From Neobacillus sp. FSL H8-0543 (lineage in GTDB: Bacteria > Bacillota > Bacilli > Bacillales > Cytobacillaceae): DNA of 64,000 nucleotides. Below are positions 18,476 to 27,400 of the stretch, piece after piece (positions within the stretch are counted from its first letter, which is position 1; every line of letters starts with the position of its first letter). Below the pieces are notes generated by a model. The model saw only the letters and a program-made list of their open reading frames with translations. It had not been told where the DNA came from and ran no database searches. Location: positions 1,173,501 to 1,237,500 of the forward strand of contig NZ_CP151943.1 in assembly GCF_038592905.1 (NCBI RefSeq), given 5' to 3'. Both the position numbers and the translations under genes were made by a program.

Positions 18476-19660
18476 TGATGCTGTTACTACTAATGGTTCT
18501 TTTTTCAAACCACGGTCGTAGATGATGGTTGTGAGTATAGCGATTAGGAATAGGCCAATAAGTACGTAGAATAAGGCAGACATACTATATAGATCAACGA
18601 TCATTCCTCCCAGTAATGGTCCGACCATTCTGCCACCAGTTGCGGTACTGTTTACGATGCCTTGGTAGAATCCTTCCCTGCCTTTTGGTGCTAAGTTGAA
18701 GGCGATCGTTGGGACTGCCGGCCAGATAAACATTTCACCAATGGTTAGGATAATCATTCCGACTAAAAATCCAGTAAAAGCGCTGGCATTGCCTGCAACT
18801 AAGAAAGAAACAATAAATATTCCCATTCCAATGATTATTTGTACCTTTAGTGTAGTAGCTAGGCGTTTAATTAATCCATTCAATAATGGTTGACCAAGAA
18901 CAATTAATGCTCCATTAATTGTCCATAATAGGCTGTATTGCATTAAAGAAATATTAATTTCTTGTGTGTAAGTCGCAATAGTTGTCTGCCATTGAACATA
19001 ACCCACCCAGCATAACAGATAACCCGTACAAAGAATTAATAACGCATATAGTTTCACTCGACTTTTCAATACTACTCCATTTGCAAGAGAGTTGTTGGCT
19101 TGTTTTACAGCCCCTGCCTCAATTCCTTTATAACCAAATACAGCGATTAGTAAAAAGATGACAAACATAATTGTGTTGGCAAGGAAGATTAAATCAAAAG
19201 AATAATTAGCAACAATCCCTCCAAGAGCTGCACCGACGGCTACACCTAAGTTTTGTGCCACATAGATAGCGTTGAAGGCTTTGCGACCGCCCTCTTTCCA
19301 TACTGAACCTGCCATAGCAAACATTGCTGGGAAAATCACACCAGTTCCAAAGCCAATAAGGATTTGAAAGACAATGTATTCTGGCCAGCCGTGCCAAAAC
19401 GTTAATCCAACAAGGGCTGAAAGGGTGATGGAGATTCCTAGTAGAATCGATTTATAGCCACCAATTTTATCAAATAAACTACCGCCATATAGATTTCCAA
19501 TGACGCTAGCTCCTGCATTTAACATTAATACTACACCTGCAACCGATAACGATTTACCTAAATGATCGTGAATATAGATGGTATTTAAAGGCCATAAAAA
19601 AGAAGAGCCTGTTACATTCACTGCCATTCCAATGATTAAGAGCCATAAGGCACGTGGCAC
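18461..19660 (-). CDS. yttB: Major facilitator superfamily transporter (YttB-like)
   Basis: A 399-residue 12-helix MFS protein. The loop 2-3 signature appears as NLYGGSLFDKIGGYKS, and helix 5 has LGVAVGAALGG, like drug-proton antiporters. It corresponds in position to B. subtilis yttB beside leuS. The substrate is unknown. Its stop codon lies inside a hairpin. Confidence 0.85.
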   Translation of the reverse strand: MPRALWLLIIGMAVNVTGSSFLWPLNTIYIHDHLGKSLSVAGVVLMLNAGASVIGNLYGGSLFDKIGGYKSILLGISITLSALVGLTFWHGWPEYIVFQILIGFGTGVIFPAMFAMAGSVWKEGGRKAFNAIYVAQNLGVAVGAALGGIVANYSFDLIFLANTIMFVIFLLIAVFGYKGIEAGAVKQANNSLANGVVLKSRVKLYALLILCTGYLLCWVGYVQWQTTIATYTQEINISLMQYSLLWTINGALIVLGQPLLNGLIKRLATTLKVQIIIGMGIFIVSFLVAGNASAFTGFLVGMIILTIGEMFIWPAVPTIAFNLAPKGREGFYQGIVNSTATGGRMVGPLLGGMIVDLYSMSALFYVLIGLFLIAILTTIIYDRGLKKEPLVVTASTVSQ

Positions 19661-20042
19661 GAAAACCGCTCCTTTACCTATTAACTATTTAATTTCCAAA
19701 GGTTATTTTATTCCTATTTCTGATTCCGTGCAATCTCTTTTTGTTTTCTATTTTTCAGTCATGAGATGGATTTGCTCTCCATTGGCTACCATAGTTGCTC
19801 TTTCCTTTTGGCTTCAGTCGCGCGAGATTCAGCCTCGATTCCGCGCAATTCAGCGTTTATTCCGCGACACGCAACAAATCCTTCATCCAATTGACAGTTA
19901 GACAAAAATTTGTCACAATAATCATTAGAAAACACTGTTCTCCTAAGAGAAACAGTGTTTTCCTCACCGAATTATTTTAGGCTCTTACTCTAAACTTCTT
20001 ATTCTTTCTTGGTCGGACGAATTAAGAGTTTAGTGGAAGGGT
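19661..20042. other. Intergenic region between nrfA and yttB
   Basis: It contains a short degenerate direct repeat around 19815-19870 (CGCGAGATTCAGC, CGCGCAATTCAGC, CGCGACACGCAAC, spaced about 21-23 bp) and the nrfA terminator. No gene is supported. Confidence 0.5.
19928..19962 (-). terminator. Terminator downstream of nrfA
   Basis: GAAAACACTGTT and AACAGTGTTTTC pair as a 12-bp stem around TCTCCTAAGAGA, which itself pairs internally. The following T run is short. Confidence 0.7.
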
Positions 20043-21494
20043 CTATTTTTTTACTGCTGGTGCTACTGGTTGTTGTGCAGGGAAATAGCTATTTACGGCA
20101 TGGTCTTTTTTCTTAAAGTTATCTGTTTCTGCCTGAACAGCCTTTTTCACCTTTTCAATTTCCTGGTCAAGCTCCTTCATATCGACACCTTTTTTAACTA
20201 ACTCTTCAGTTGCAAGACGAATCGCATTATTTGATTGAACAGTTGATTCTCTTAATGAATCCATTGATCCTTGTGGATTGTGGAAGCCTGAAGAATTTTC
20301 TGCTGCAACAAAATCCCAGAACCATTGACCCTTACGGACAAATTCCTGTGCTTGCTTGATCTTGTCTTCGCTTACACCAGAAGTAATCATTTTGTTTACA
20401 TAATAATGTGCAGTTGTTGATATATTCTGTGCTTCATGTAAAGCACTAAAGTTCGTTTCTTGTATGTCAGCAACACGGTCTTTTAATTTATCTAAATCAC
20501 GGTCACCGTGACATTGTCCGCAAGATGTGTCCATTGTTTTAAGCGGTGAAGTCCACCAGTGGGATGTAATCTTTCTCTTTCCATCAACACGCTCAAACGG
20601 CATATGGCAATCTGCGCAGCTAACGTTTGCTTTTCCGTGTGTGCCTTGTGCATGTGTTTCGAATTCAGAGTGCTGTGCCTTTAACATTGGCGCTCCTGAA
20701 ATATTGCTAATCCAGTCTTTTTCGAAGCCGTTTTCTTTAGCAATTGTATTATAGTATTCATATATATCTTCTGGTTTGAAGCCTTCAGCCCATGGGAAGA
20801 TAACTTCACTATTACTAGCAGCAAAATGATATTCCACGTGACACTGACCGCAAACATAGCTACGCATATCGTTCTTAGTCGGATTAGAAACATCAATACC
20901 TTGGGATTCTAAACCTTTCGTGAAGCTAGGACGAGTGATGCGTAAATCCATTGTCTCTGGATCATGACAATCAGAACAGCCGATTGGCGAGTGGCCCATT
21001 GCTTCACCTTTCGTCCAAATCTCACTATTAAAATTTGCCCCCCAATAGTCGTCGCCCATTTCTTCAAGCATTTGTGGGACTGCAGTAGATTTACACGTAT
21101 AGCATGAACCAACTGATTTATCAGTAATACGTTTAACATTTTTTATGTCTTCAAGTGCGTACGTATGACCGCGGTCCTCATTATATTCAACAGCGAAACC
21201 ATATCCGTTGAAAAGTACTGGTAGTAGTGGCTCTTTATCCGGATCGTACTTGCTACGTTTTACTGAACCGCCGTAAGTTGTGTCTTCCATTTTTTCATTT
21301 TTCATATAGCTATTATATTGAAGCGGAAATAAATCTTTGAACGCTTCATTGCTTATCTCATCTGCAGAAAGGCCTGTAGTCTCCTTGGAATCTGATGCAT
21401 TTGCTGTTTTGCTCTCACCGTCATTACTACAACCTGTAATGATTAGGACAAATGTCAACAGAAGGAGGTATGCCCCATAACGGAACCTCTTCAT
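20043..21494 (-). CDS. nrfA: Ammonia-forming cytochrome c nitrite reductase NrfA
   Basis: A 483-residue pentahaem protein. The active-site haem has the special CXXCK motif CYTCK at 131-135; the other haems bind CSDCH (173-177), CGQCH (215-219), CADCH (293-297) and CGQCH (325-329). NrfA reduces nitrite to ammonium with six electrons. A lipobox LIITGC with Cys22 shows it is a lipoprotein anchored outside the membrane, as expected for a Gram-positive. It follows nrfH by two bases, and its AGGGAGG site lies within the nrfH 3' end. No cytochrome c maturation genes are nearby. Confidence 0.97.
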   Translation of the reverse strand: MKRFRYGAYLLLLTFVLIITGCSNDGESKTANASDSKETTGLSADEISNEAFKDLFPLQYNSYMKNEKMEDTTYGGSVKRSKYDPDKEPLLPVLFNGYGFAVEYNEDRGHTYALEDIKNVKRITDKSVGSCYTCKSTAVPQMLEEMGDDYWGANFNSEIWTKGEAMGHSPIGCSDCHDPETMDLRITRPSFTKGLESQGIDVSNPTKNDMRSYVCGQCHVEYHFAASNSEVIFPWAEGFKPEDIYEYYNTIAKENGFEKDWISNISGAPMLKAQHSEFETHAQGTHGKANVSCADCHMPFERVDGKRKITSHWWTSPLKTMDTSCGQCHGDRDLDKLKDRVADIQETNFSALHEAQNISTTAHYYVNKMITSGVSEDKIKQAQEFVRKGQWFWDFVAAENSSGFHNPQGSMDSLRESTVQSNNAIRLATEELVKKGVDMKELDQEIEKVKKAVQAETDNFKKKDHAVNSYFPAQQPVAPAVKK

Positions 21495-21496
21495 TC

Positions 21497-22021
21497 TTAA
21501 AATCCTCCCTTAATTTTTAATAAATCGCCTGATTTAGCTGGCTTATCAAATGTATCATCTTTAAAGTCTGCTCCATGTGGTACTGTTTGGTGACAGGACA
21601 TACAGTTGTCTTTAGAATCATGTGATACATTCGTAACCGTACTTGCATGACAGTCTGCACAATTTTGATTAATGACTCTCATCGTACGTGAGGTCGCATA
21701 AATCCGATCTGGTATATCCTCAGTACCTAGAGTATTGTAGTAGATATGAGTCATACCCGCGCGACCTTTAAAAAATAATTTCCCTACCTCACTTTCATGC
21801 GGCAGGTGGCAATCATTGCACTGCAACTCCGAGTGAGTGGAATCAACGAAGGATGTATAAACATTTTCCATCGTGTGGCAATTTTGGCAGAAATTCGGGG
21901 AATCTAAGTAAGCCATTGTTTTTACTGTTCCGAAAGATAGAGCGACACCTACTAACAAAGCCACTACTAATAACACCCTTTTATCGATGGCCATCAATTT
22001 TTTGAACCATTTTTTAAACAT
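21497..22021 (-). CDS. nrfH: NrfH-type tetrahaem quinol dehydrogenase
   Basis: A 174-residue NapC/NrfH protein with one N-terminal membrane helix (VLLVVALLVGVALSF) and four haem motifs: CQNCH (45-49), CNDCH (68-72), CADCH (121-125) and CMSCH (140-144). It takes electrons from menaquinol and passes them to NrfA. I chose the ATG at 22021, six bases after GGAGGTG; the frame extends to 22096 without a better site. It is co-transcribed with the upstream membrane protein and nrfA. Confidence 0.94.
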   Translation of the reverse strand: MFKKWFKKLMAIDKRVLLVVALLVGVALSFGTVKTMAYLDSPNFCQNCHTMENVYTSFVDSTHSELQCNDCHLPHESEVGKLFFKGRAGMTHIYYNTLGTEDIPDRIYATSRTMRVINQNCADCHASTVTNVSHDSKDNCMSCHQTVPHGADFKDDTFDKPAKSGDLLKIKGGF

Positions 22022-22107
22022 CTTTTCACCTCCCATATAATATCTTTCTCTCTCTAAAAATTTATATAATAAAGTACTTTCGCACTTTACCACCAAAAGG
22101 AATGGTA

Positions 22108-22929
22108 TTACTTTTTTCTTCTTTTCACTAAAATGATCATCCCACCAATAGCGATTAAGCCAATTACACTAAAAGCAGCTATTTCAAGCATATTCAAATC
22201 ATTTTTAGTCTCTTTATTTTGAACTGGTTCATCATCAACAAATTCGACAGTTGGTTTTGTTTCACTACGCTCATACTTCATTGAAAAACTTTTTGAATCT
22301 CCCGCTTTTAACCCTTGAAAATTATAAGAAAATATCCCTTCTTCATCTGCATGGGTTTGCTTTTTTTCTGGTTCAGGATCTAGCACAATATTTTCCGCCA
22401 TTAGCGGTTGGATAAACGAAACATTGAACAGACTGATATCAGCAAAACTTTTAAATTGATAGTCAAGTGACTTTTTTTCTTTATCAACAGTTAATTTATC
22501 TGTGTAATATTCAACGACAAATTTATATACTTCATTCGGCTGTATTTCCTCACTAGTTGTCCAAGAAATGGTTCCTTTATCCTCGTCGATTGTGTATTCA
22601 ATCTCATATACCTTTGATAAATCACTTGAGTAATCTGCAACATAGCCAACACGGAAGTTCTTCTCGTCCATTGGTAGGGGAATTTCGATTTGTCCTTTTT
22701 GCGGCTGATCCGTCTGGTTAAGCATTGTTCCCTGGTAACCAATTAATAACGGGGGGTGCTCTTTCTTTTCATCATTTGGATGGTAAGCAAACTCAGGCAT
22801 AACCTTAATAGATAACTCTTCAAAGGTTAGGATATTTTTATTTTCCTCGGCAGTTGTTATTGATGGATATATCATTAGCAATAAACAAAAAAGAATGTTT
22901 AGAATGACCAGGTATTTTTTCATTTTCAT
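22108..22929 (-). CDS. Unknown membrane-anchored extracytoplasmic protein of the nrf operon
   Basis: About 273 residues. It has an N-terminal signal peptide (YLVILNILFCLLLMIYPSITTAEE), an extracytoplasmic region rich in beta-strand patterns, and a C-terminal membrane helix (IAAFSVIGLIAIGGMIILV) ending in KRRKK. There are no CXXCH motifs, so it is not a cytochrome. The layout resembles a single-pass surface protein with Ig-like domains. It is the first gene after the Fnr-type boxes and lies 86 bases before nrfH, so it probably serves nitrite reduction, perhaps in assembly or docking of the haem complex. The start at 22929 (AAAGGA upstream) is preferred because the longer frame would run through the operator. 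Confidence 0.7.
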   Translation of the reverse strand: MKMKKYLVILNILFCLLLMIYPSITTAEENKNILTFEELSIKVMPEFAYHPNDEKKEHPPLLIGYQGTMLNQTDQPQKGQIEIPLPMDEKNFRVGYVADYSSDLSKVYEIEYTIDEDKGTISWTTSEEIQPNEVYKFVVEYYTDKLTVDKEKKSLDYQFKSFADISLFNVSFIQPLMAENIVLDPEPEKKQTHADEEGIFSYNFQGLKAGDSKSFSMKYERSETKPTVEFVDDEPVQNKETKNDLNMLEIAAFSVIGLIAIGGMIILVKRRKK

Positions 22930-22954
22930 GCTTCCTTTCAGGATGTGAATAAAT

Positions 22955-22970
22955 TGTGAACGCATTCACA
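22955..22970. promoter_or_regulatory. Fnr/CRP-type operator, proximal
   Basis: TGTGA-ACGCAT-TCACA is a perfect match to the B. subtilis Fnr box TGTGA-N6-TCACA. It lies 26 bases upstream of the first gene of the nrf operon, so it would fall in the 5' leader of a transcript from the distal site. Confidence 0.8.
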
Positions 22971-23092
22971 ATAAAATGTAAAAAAAATTAATAAACATTT
23001 TATTCTTAAATTATTAAAAATTTTTGAATTTTCCGCGAGCACATTGATACCTTATTTATATCTTATTTATCCCATTTTAGCCTAACTCAATC

Positions 23093-23108
23093 TGTGACCT
23101 AAATCACA
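23093..23108. promoter_or_regulatory. Fnr/CRP-type operator, distal
   Basis: TGTGA-CCTAAA-TCACA is a second perfect Fnr-type palindrome. A minus-strand -10-like element (GATAAA near 23066-23071) lies about 32 bases from its centre. That is the spacing of an activator bound at -41.5, so anaerobic activation of nrf is predicted. Confidence 0.8.
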
Positions 23109-23185
23109 AAAATAATTTGAGATATTTCTAATTTGTGAACACGGATTTTTCCTTATTTACACTGTGTTTTCTATGTTTTTCTCAA

Positions 23186-23219
23186 TAAAAAGCCCTCAAC
23201 GGATTGTTGAAGGCTTTTT
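23186..23219 (-). terminator. Terminator downstream of the ytzC operon
   Basis: AAAAGCC(C)TCAAC pairs with GTTGA(A)GGCTTTTT across a 5-base loop. The T run on the minus strand ends transcripts coming from ytzC, insulating them from nrf. Confidence 0.85.
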
Positions 23220-23232
23220 GCTTTTAGGATGA

Positions 23233-23403
23233 TTAATTCTTTTCTTGATGGAATTTAGATTTTACAGGCTGTCCGCCTGAATCTTCATATTTCTTCTTTG
23301 CTTGTTTTACAATATCAAAATCTTTTCCCGCCTCAAGATCTTGATTATTGATTCCATTACGTGTTTTTTGTTCAGGATTTTGTTGTTTCGAGCGCTTTTT
23401 CAA
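23233..23403 (-). CDS. Small basic protein of unknown function, overlapping ytzC
   Basis: A 56-residue hydrophilic, Lys/Gln-rich protein starting with TTG at 23403: MKKRSKQQNPEQKTRNG, ending KSKFHQEKN. The start overlaps the ytzC stop in a TTGA arrangement, and AGGAAGGGGAG lies upstream, so translation is probably coupled to ytzC. A terminator follows. Composition is like small spore or stress proteins, but I do not recognise the family. Confidence 0.65.
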   Translation of the reverse strand: MKKRSKQQNPEQKTRNGINNQDLEAGKDFDIVKQAKKKYEDSGGQPVKSKFHQEKN

Positions 23404-23693
23404 GAGTATTCTCCCCTTCCTCCTGCCGTATGGCCTCCCTGTAAAATCATCGTATTTTGCATCTGCTGTATCTGAAGCCTCATCCGATGAAGCTGATCCC
23501 GCTGCTGGGCGTTGGCGCTATGTGCCATCTTGGCAATATCCTGATATGTTTGTTCCAGTCGCTGCAACGCTGTCGTATAATCATCATCGTTATAGTGCTC
23601 CTGAAGGCTACTTTCTTTAAATTCATCCTGGGCATATCGAATAGCATCCTCACATTGCTGCATTAACTCACTCATTGAATCACGAGTAGCCAT
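23400..23693 (-). CDS. ytzC: DUF2524 family protein YtzC
   Basis: A 97-residue, highly charged alpha-helical protein with MATRDSMSELMQQCEDAIRYAQ, a central LEQTYQDIAKMAHSANAQQRDQLHRM block, and a glycine-rich tail. It matches B. subtilis YtzC, which also lies beside ytqA. Coiled-coil character is likely; function is unknown. A GGGGG ribosome site precedes the ATG. Confidence 0.8.
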   Translation of the reverse strand: MATRDSMSELMQQCEDAIRYAQDEFKESSLQEHYNDDDYTTALQRLEQTYQDIAKMAHSANAQQRDQLHRMRLQIQQMQNTMILQGGHTAGGRGEYS

Positions 23694-23916
23694 CTTAAAA
23701 CCCCCTTATATTTATAAAGCACCCACTATTTATAAGAAATGAAGCAAAAACGCTTCATTTCTTATTGTGTTCTCTCTTGTCTTTCCTATTACACCAAGCA
23801 AACGATAATTACTGGCAATTTCCTTGAAAGATTTACAATTGGATATACCACTAACTTCGTGTTAGAATTCAACTATTATTCATAAAAAATTTTTATACAA
23901 AAAGGAGGTTGCTGAT

Positions 23917-24879
23917 ATGATTCAGACCAACCCTTTTCCATATGCATCCGATGATAAACGATACCATACGTGGAATTACCACCTCCGCCAACAATTTGGC
24001 CATAAGGTTTTTAAGGTGGCTTTGGATGGCGGTTTTGACTGCCCAAACCGGGATGGCACTGTCGCACATGGCGGTTGTACATTTTGCAGCGCTTCCGGTT
24101 CCGGAGATTTTGCAGGTAACCGTGTCGAAACACTAGAAACACAATTTCAAGAAATCAAGGAAAAAATGCATACAAAATGGAAAGACGGGAAATACATGGC
24201 GTATTTTCAGGCATTCACAAACACACACGCGCCTGTTGATGTCCTTCGTGAAAAATTTGAAACAGTGCTTAAACAGGAGGGAGTTGTTGGATTATCCATC
24301 GCCACTCGACCTGATTGCCTCCCTGATGATGTTGTTGAATATTTAGCTGAGCTGAACGAAAGAACCTATCTTTGGGTAGAGCTTGGCTTACAAACCGTTC
24401 ATGAACGGACTGCTCTTTTAATTAATCGTGCCCATGATTTCCAGTGCTATGTTGAAGGCGTCAATAAGCTAAGAAAACACGGGATCCGAATTTGCTCGCA
24501 CATCATAAATGGCTTGCCGCTTGAATCTACTGAAATGATGATGAAAACAGCTCGTGAAGTGGCCAAGCTTGATGTCCAAGGAATAAAAATTCATTTACTG
24601 CATCTGCTCAAAGGTACACCGATGGTTAAACAATATGAAAAGGGCATGCTAGATTTTCTTTCTCAAGAGGATTATGTAAATTTAGTATGTGACCAATTGG
24701 AGATTTTACCGCCAGAAATGATTGTCCATCGCATTACTGGTGATGGACCGATTGATTTGATGGTCGGACCGATGTGGAGTGTAAACAAGTGGGAAGTACT
24801 TAATGCTATTGATGCGGAGCTAAAAAGACGAGACAGTTATCAAGGTAAATTTTATCAAGTGAGTAAAGCTGGGATTTAA
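23917..24879 (+). CDS. ytqA: Radical SAM protein YtqA (TIGR01212 family, MnmL)
   Basis: A 320-residue radical SAM enzyme. The cluster-binding cysteines are in the family-specific spacing FDCPNRDGTVAHGGCTFC near residues 40-57, followed by the SAM-binding region and a C-terminal Elp3-like part. It forms a pair with ytqB one base downstream. In B. subtilis YtqA/YtqB act in wobble-uridine tRNA modification (MnmL/MnmM); I recall this assignment but cannot verify it here. A perfect AAGGAGG precedes the ATG. Confidence 0.85.
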   Translation: MIQTNPFPYASDDKRYHTWNYHLRQQFGHKVFKVALDGGFDCPNRDGTVAHGGCTFCSASGSGDFAGNRVETLETQFQEIKEKMHTKWKDGKYMAYFQAFTNTHAPVDVLREKFETVLKQEGVVGLSIATRPDCLPDDVVEYLAELNERTYLWVELGLQTVHERTALLINRAHDFQCYVEGVNKLRKHGIRICSHIINGLPLESTEMMMKTAREVAKLDVQGIKIHLLHLLKGTPMVKQYEKGMLDFLSQEDYVNLVCDQLEILPPEMIVHRITGDGPIDLMVGPMWSVNKWEVLNAIDAELKRRDSYQGKFYQVSKAGI

Positions 24880-24880
24880 T

Positions 24881-25453
24881 ATGAAGATGGATAAAATCCT
24901 CCCTTTTACTAAGAACTTACTTAAGAAAGCAGTAAAAAGTGGAGAAATTGTTGTCGATGCTACAGTAGGAAATGGCCATGATACATTATTTTTAGCCGAA
25001 CTTGTTGGAGAATCGGGCAGAGTTTTTGGGTTTGATGTTCAGGAGCAAGCAATTTCTGCAACGAAGGAACGATTGAGCCAGTACGGATACCTTGAACGAG
25101 TAACTATTTTTCATACAGGACATGAACAACTTGAAAAAATGATACCTTCAGAATATCATGGGAAAATAACGGGGGCTGTTTTTAATTTAGGTTATTTGCC
25201 AAATAGTGATAAATCGATTTTCACAAGACCAGAGTCAACGATTTCAGCTGTTGAACAGATGATTTCTGTCTTGGCGCCAGAAGGGATTATTGTCCTTGTG
25301 ATTTATCACGGCTTTCCCGAAGGTGCTGTTGAGCGCGATGCTTTACTAAGCTATTGCCAACAGATTGATCAAAAGACAGCGCATGTTTTAAAATATCAGT
25401 ATATTAACCAACAAAATAATCCGCCCTTTATCATTGCAATCGAGAAAATCTAA
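24881..25453 (+). CDS. mnmM: SAM-dependent tRNA methyltransferase YtqB (MnmM)
   Basis: A 190-residue class I methyltransferase with motif I VVDATVGNGHDTLFLAELVG, an acidic loop after VFGFDVQ, and a NLGYLPNSDKS motif typical of the YtqB family. B. subtilis YtqB has been described as the methyltransferase that completes mnm5U34 in tRNA. It starts one base after the ytqA stop, so translational coupling is likely. A terminator follows. Confidence 0.85.
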   Translation: MKMDKILPFTKNLLKKAVKSGEIVVDATVGNGHDTLFLAELVGESGRVFGFDVQEQAISATKERLSQYGYLERVTIFHTGHEQLEKMIPSEYHGKITGAVFNLGYLPNSDKSIFTRPESTISAVEQMISVLAPEGIIVLVIYHGFPEGAVERDALLSYCQQIDQKTAHVLKYQYINQQNNPPFIIAIEKI

Positions 25454-25476
25454 AACCAGGCTCAGCCTGGTTTTTT
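25454..25476. terminator. Terminator between ytqB and ytpB
   Basis: AACCAGGCT-C-AGCCTGGTT followed by TTTT on the plus strand. The minus side has TTTTAG and may serve ytpB as well. Confidence 0.85.
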
Positions 25477-26578
25477 ATTTTGATTCAAGATATTTCGGTT
25501 TTCTATTCCCTCGAGTGACAAATGCAGGTAGCCATTTTTGAAAGGATCGGTAGGCAAGTCCATTTATATAGAAAAAATAGCTAACCGAACCGCCAGTTTT
25601 GATCATACTTTTAGCCAATTTGCGGACGTTTTTTTGTTTTCTAACTTTACTGTCAGAGAGATAAATCCCTAACAAACCTCGGTTGATCAATTGGTGAAAC
25701 CTTTTATGTGGCAAATACTCTGTATGTCGATCTGCTTCAAAAACAAAATGCTTTAACCGTTCAAAAAGCGTCTCCTCATTTTCGTAATAAAAACAGAAAT
25801 TCAAGTCCCCACCGGCCTTGTCCTCTTCTTGATCAATAAAATAATCTAGAAGTATATGGAGACCCTGTATGTATGGAAAATAACCCTTACGAATATTTTC
25901 TGCATCACTAGCTTTAAAGTCAGCTCTCATCGCATAGGAAATAAGACAAAAAATCCCTAGTGTTGAACCAGAGCATGCCGAAAATTCATACCATTCCATC
26001 TCAGGAAACCTGTTTTGATGAAGATGGAACCATGCTTCCAAGCGCGGCACCCTCTCGGCTTGGTTTACATGCTTGTGAATTTGCAAATCACAATAGTAGT
26101 CACAAAGTTCCTTAAGGTACTCACTAATTAAGGAGTAATTTTGCAGCTCCCGTAAAACGGTTCTGCAGGTTTCTGTTAAATCATTCAAGTAATTACCATC
26201 GTCTTGATCTTCCCGAAGACGGTAGTAGTTTTTTGGCCCGCTCTCTAAGGTTAGTGCATCTGCCATTGCTTCATGGAGTGCAGCAAAGTCCTCAGGGTCT
26301 AGGGAAGTGCTTCGGTCACAAAGATTATCTAAGTAATCACTAATTGTTTGATAGGCAACAATAAATTCTACCGCTTTTTTATATTCTTTCATTGCCATGA
26401 GGGCAAGAATACCTCCCCCTTCACAATGAAAGGTTTTATGTTTGATGCTCGCAAGTGCCTGGGTTCTTAACTCTGGATTAGGAATATTTTCTGCCCTCTC
26501 TGTCCATTTATTAAGCTCTTGATGAACGGCTGGAATAATTCGTCGATATATCTTGGACATTAAGCTGATGGGCATCAC
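25475..26578 (-). CDS. ytpB: Tetraprenyl-beta-curcumene synthase YtpB (DUF2600)
   Basis: A 367-residue all-helical terpene cyclase of the DUF2600 family. The Asp-rich motif is SDYLDNLCDR, with a second metal motif downstream (DYFIDQEEDKAGGDLNFC). The B. subtilis enzyme makes tetraprenyl-beta-curcumene, precursor of spore C35 terpenoids. The GTG at 26578, spaced 8 bases from GGGAG, is the likely start; the ATG immediately after is the alternative. It follows ytpA by 18 bases on the same strand. Confidence 0.88.
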   Translation of the reverse strand: MMPISLMSKIYRRIIPAVHQELNKWTERAENIPNPELRTQALASIKHKTFHCEGGGILALMAMKEYKKAVEFIVAYQTISDYLDNLCDRSTSLDPEDFAALHEAMADALTLESGPKNYYRLREDQDDGNYLNDLTETCRTVLRELQNYSLISEYLKELCDYYCDLQIHKHVNQAERVPRLEAWFHLHQNRFPEMEWYEFSACSGSTLGIFCLISYAMRADFKASDAENIRKGYFPYIQGLHILLDYFIDQEEDKAGGDLNFCFYYENEETLFERLKHFVFEADRHTEYLPHKRFHQLINRGLLGIYLSDSKVRKQKNVRKLAKSMIKTGGSVSYFFYINGLAYRSFQKWLPAFVTRGNRKPKYLESK

Positions 26579-26596
26579 CTGAAAATCTCCCTCCTT

Positions 26597-27400
26597 TTAT
26601 ACAATATAGCCTATTGCTTTTAATTGGCTGGTGACAAAATCCTTAGCATACTCGAATATATCTTCCCGTTCAGGTTCATTAAAGATTTCGTGGTAACATT
26701 TCGGCCACACCTTAAATCTTTTCTCTGATAATGGAGCTTGATTAAACCAATCCTTTACTGCATCTTTATTCACAATTTTATCATCACCCGCTTGCATGAC
26801 CAGCATTGGCACATCTTGCGTTTTATCCATAACAAGAAATGCCTGCTTAATTGCGGCTGCTAACTCCCGATACCATCTTACCGAGACTTTCGTAATATAG
26901 AGAGTATCACCTGAATCTGCTTCCCATACCTCTTCGTTTCTCGTAGCCATCTTAACTGTTAAACCCGAGTTCATTCGTAAGGTAGGAAAAACTACATTTA
27001 TTGGATGTGATAGAGCATCTAAAAACTTTGATGGGGTATGAATTAGTCCTAGACAGGGTGAAGAAAGGATCACACCGGCTATATCGAGTTTTTCTTCCTG
27101 TAAGAGGCGAATGGTAATTAGCCCGCCCATACTATGTCCTAGCAGAAATACTGGCAAGTCATATTGATAGGCAGCCTTTATCCAATCTTTAACTTCAATT
27201 AAATATTCGTTGAAGGAATCGATATGGCCCCTGCGGGATCTTGTTGTCATACCTTGCCCGGGAAGGTCACCCATAATGACATGAAAACCTGATAAACGCC
27301 ACATTTCAATTAACCAACCATAGCGGCGGTGATGCTCCATTGCGCCATGAATCATCACAATGACCGCTTTCGCTTCCCCTTCAGCTTCCCACTTCCACAT
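26597..27400 (-). CDS. ytpA: Alpha/beta-hydrolase, (lyso)phospholipase YtpA
   Basis: A 267-residue serine hydrolase with the nucleophile elbow LLGHSMGGLI (Ser), an oxyanion HGAMEHHRRY loop, and the catalytic Asp/His in AGDDKIV and KCYHEIFNEPE near the C-terminus. It belongs to the monoacylglycerol/lysophospholipase group. B. subtilis YtpA makes the phospholipid antibiotic bacilysocin and pairs with ytpB. Confidence 0.88.
   Translation of the reverse strand: MWKWEAEGEAKAVIVMIHGAMEHHRRYGWLIEMWRLSGFHVIMGDLPGQGMTTRSRRGHIDSFNEYLIEVKDWIKAAYQYDLPVFLLGHSMGGLITIRLLQEEKLDIAGVILSSPCLGLIHTPSKFLDALSHPINVVFPTLRMNSGLTVKMATRNEEVWEADSGDTLYITKVSVRWYRELAAAIKQAFLVMDKTQDVPMLVMQAGDDKIVNKDAVKDWFNQAPLSEKRFKVWPKCYHEIFNEPEREDIFEYAKDFVTSQLKAIGYIV

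Noticed and set aside
20043..21494. Octahaem nitrite reductase or hydroxylamine oxidoreductase
   Set aside because: Only five haem motifs are present and the first is CXXCK, which defines NrfA.
19661..23200. A genomic island or prophage around nrf
   Set aside because: There is no integrase, transposase, tRNA junction or flanking repeat. The insertion of nrf relative to B. subtilis could equally be ancestral to the lineage.
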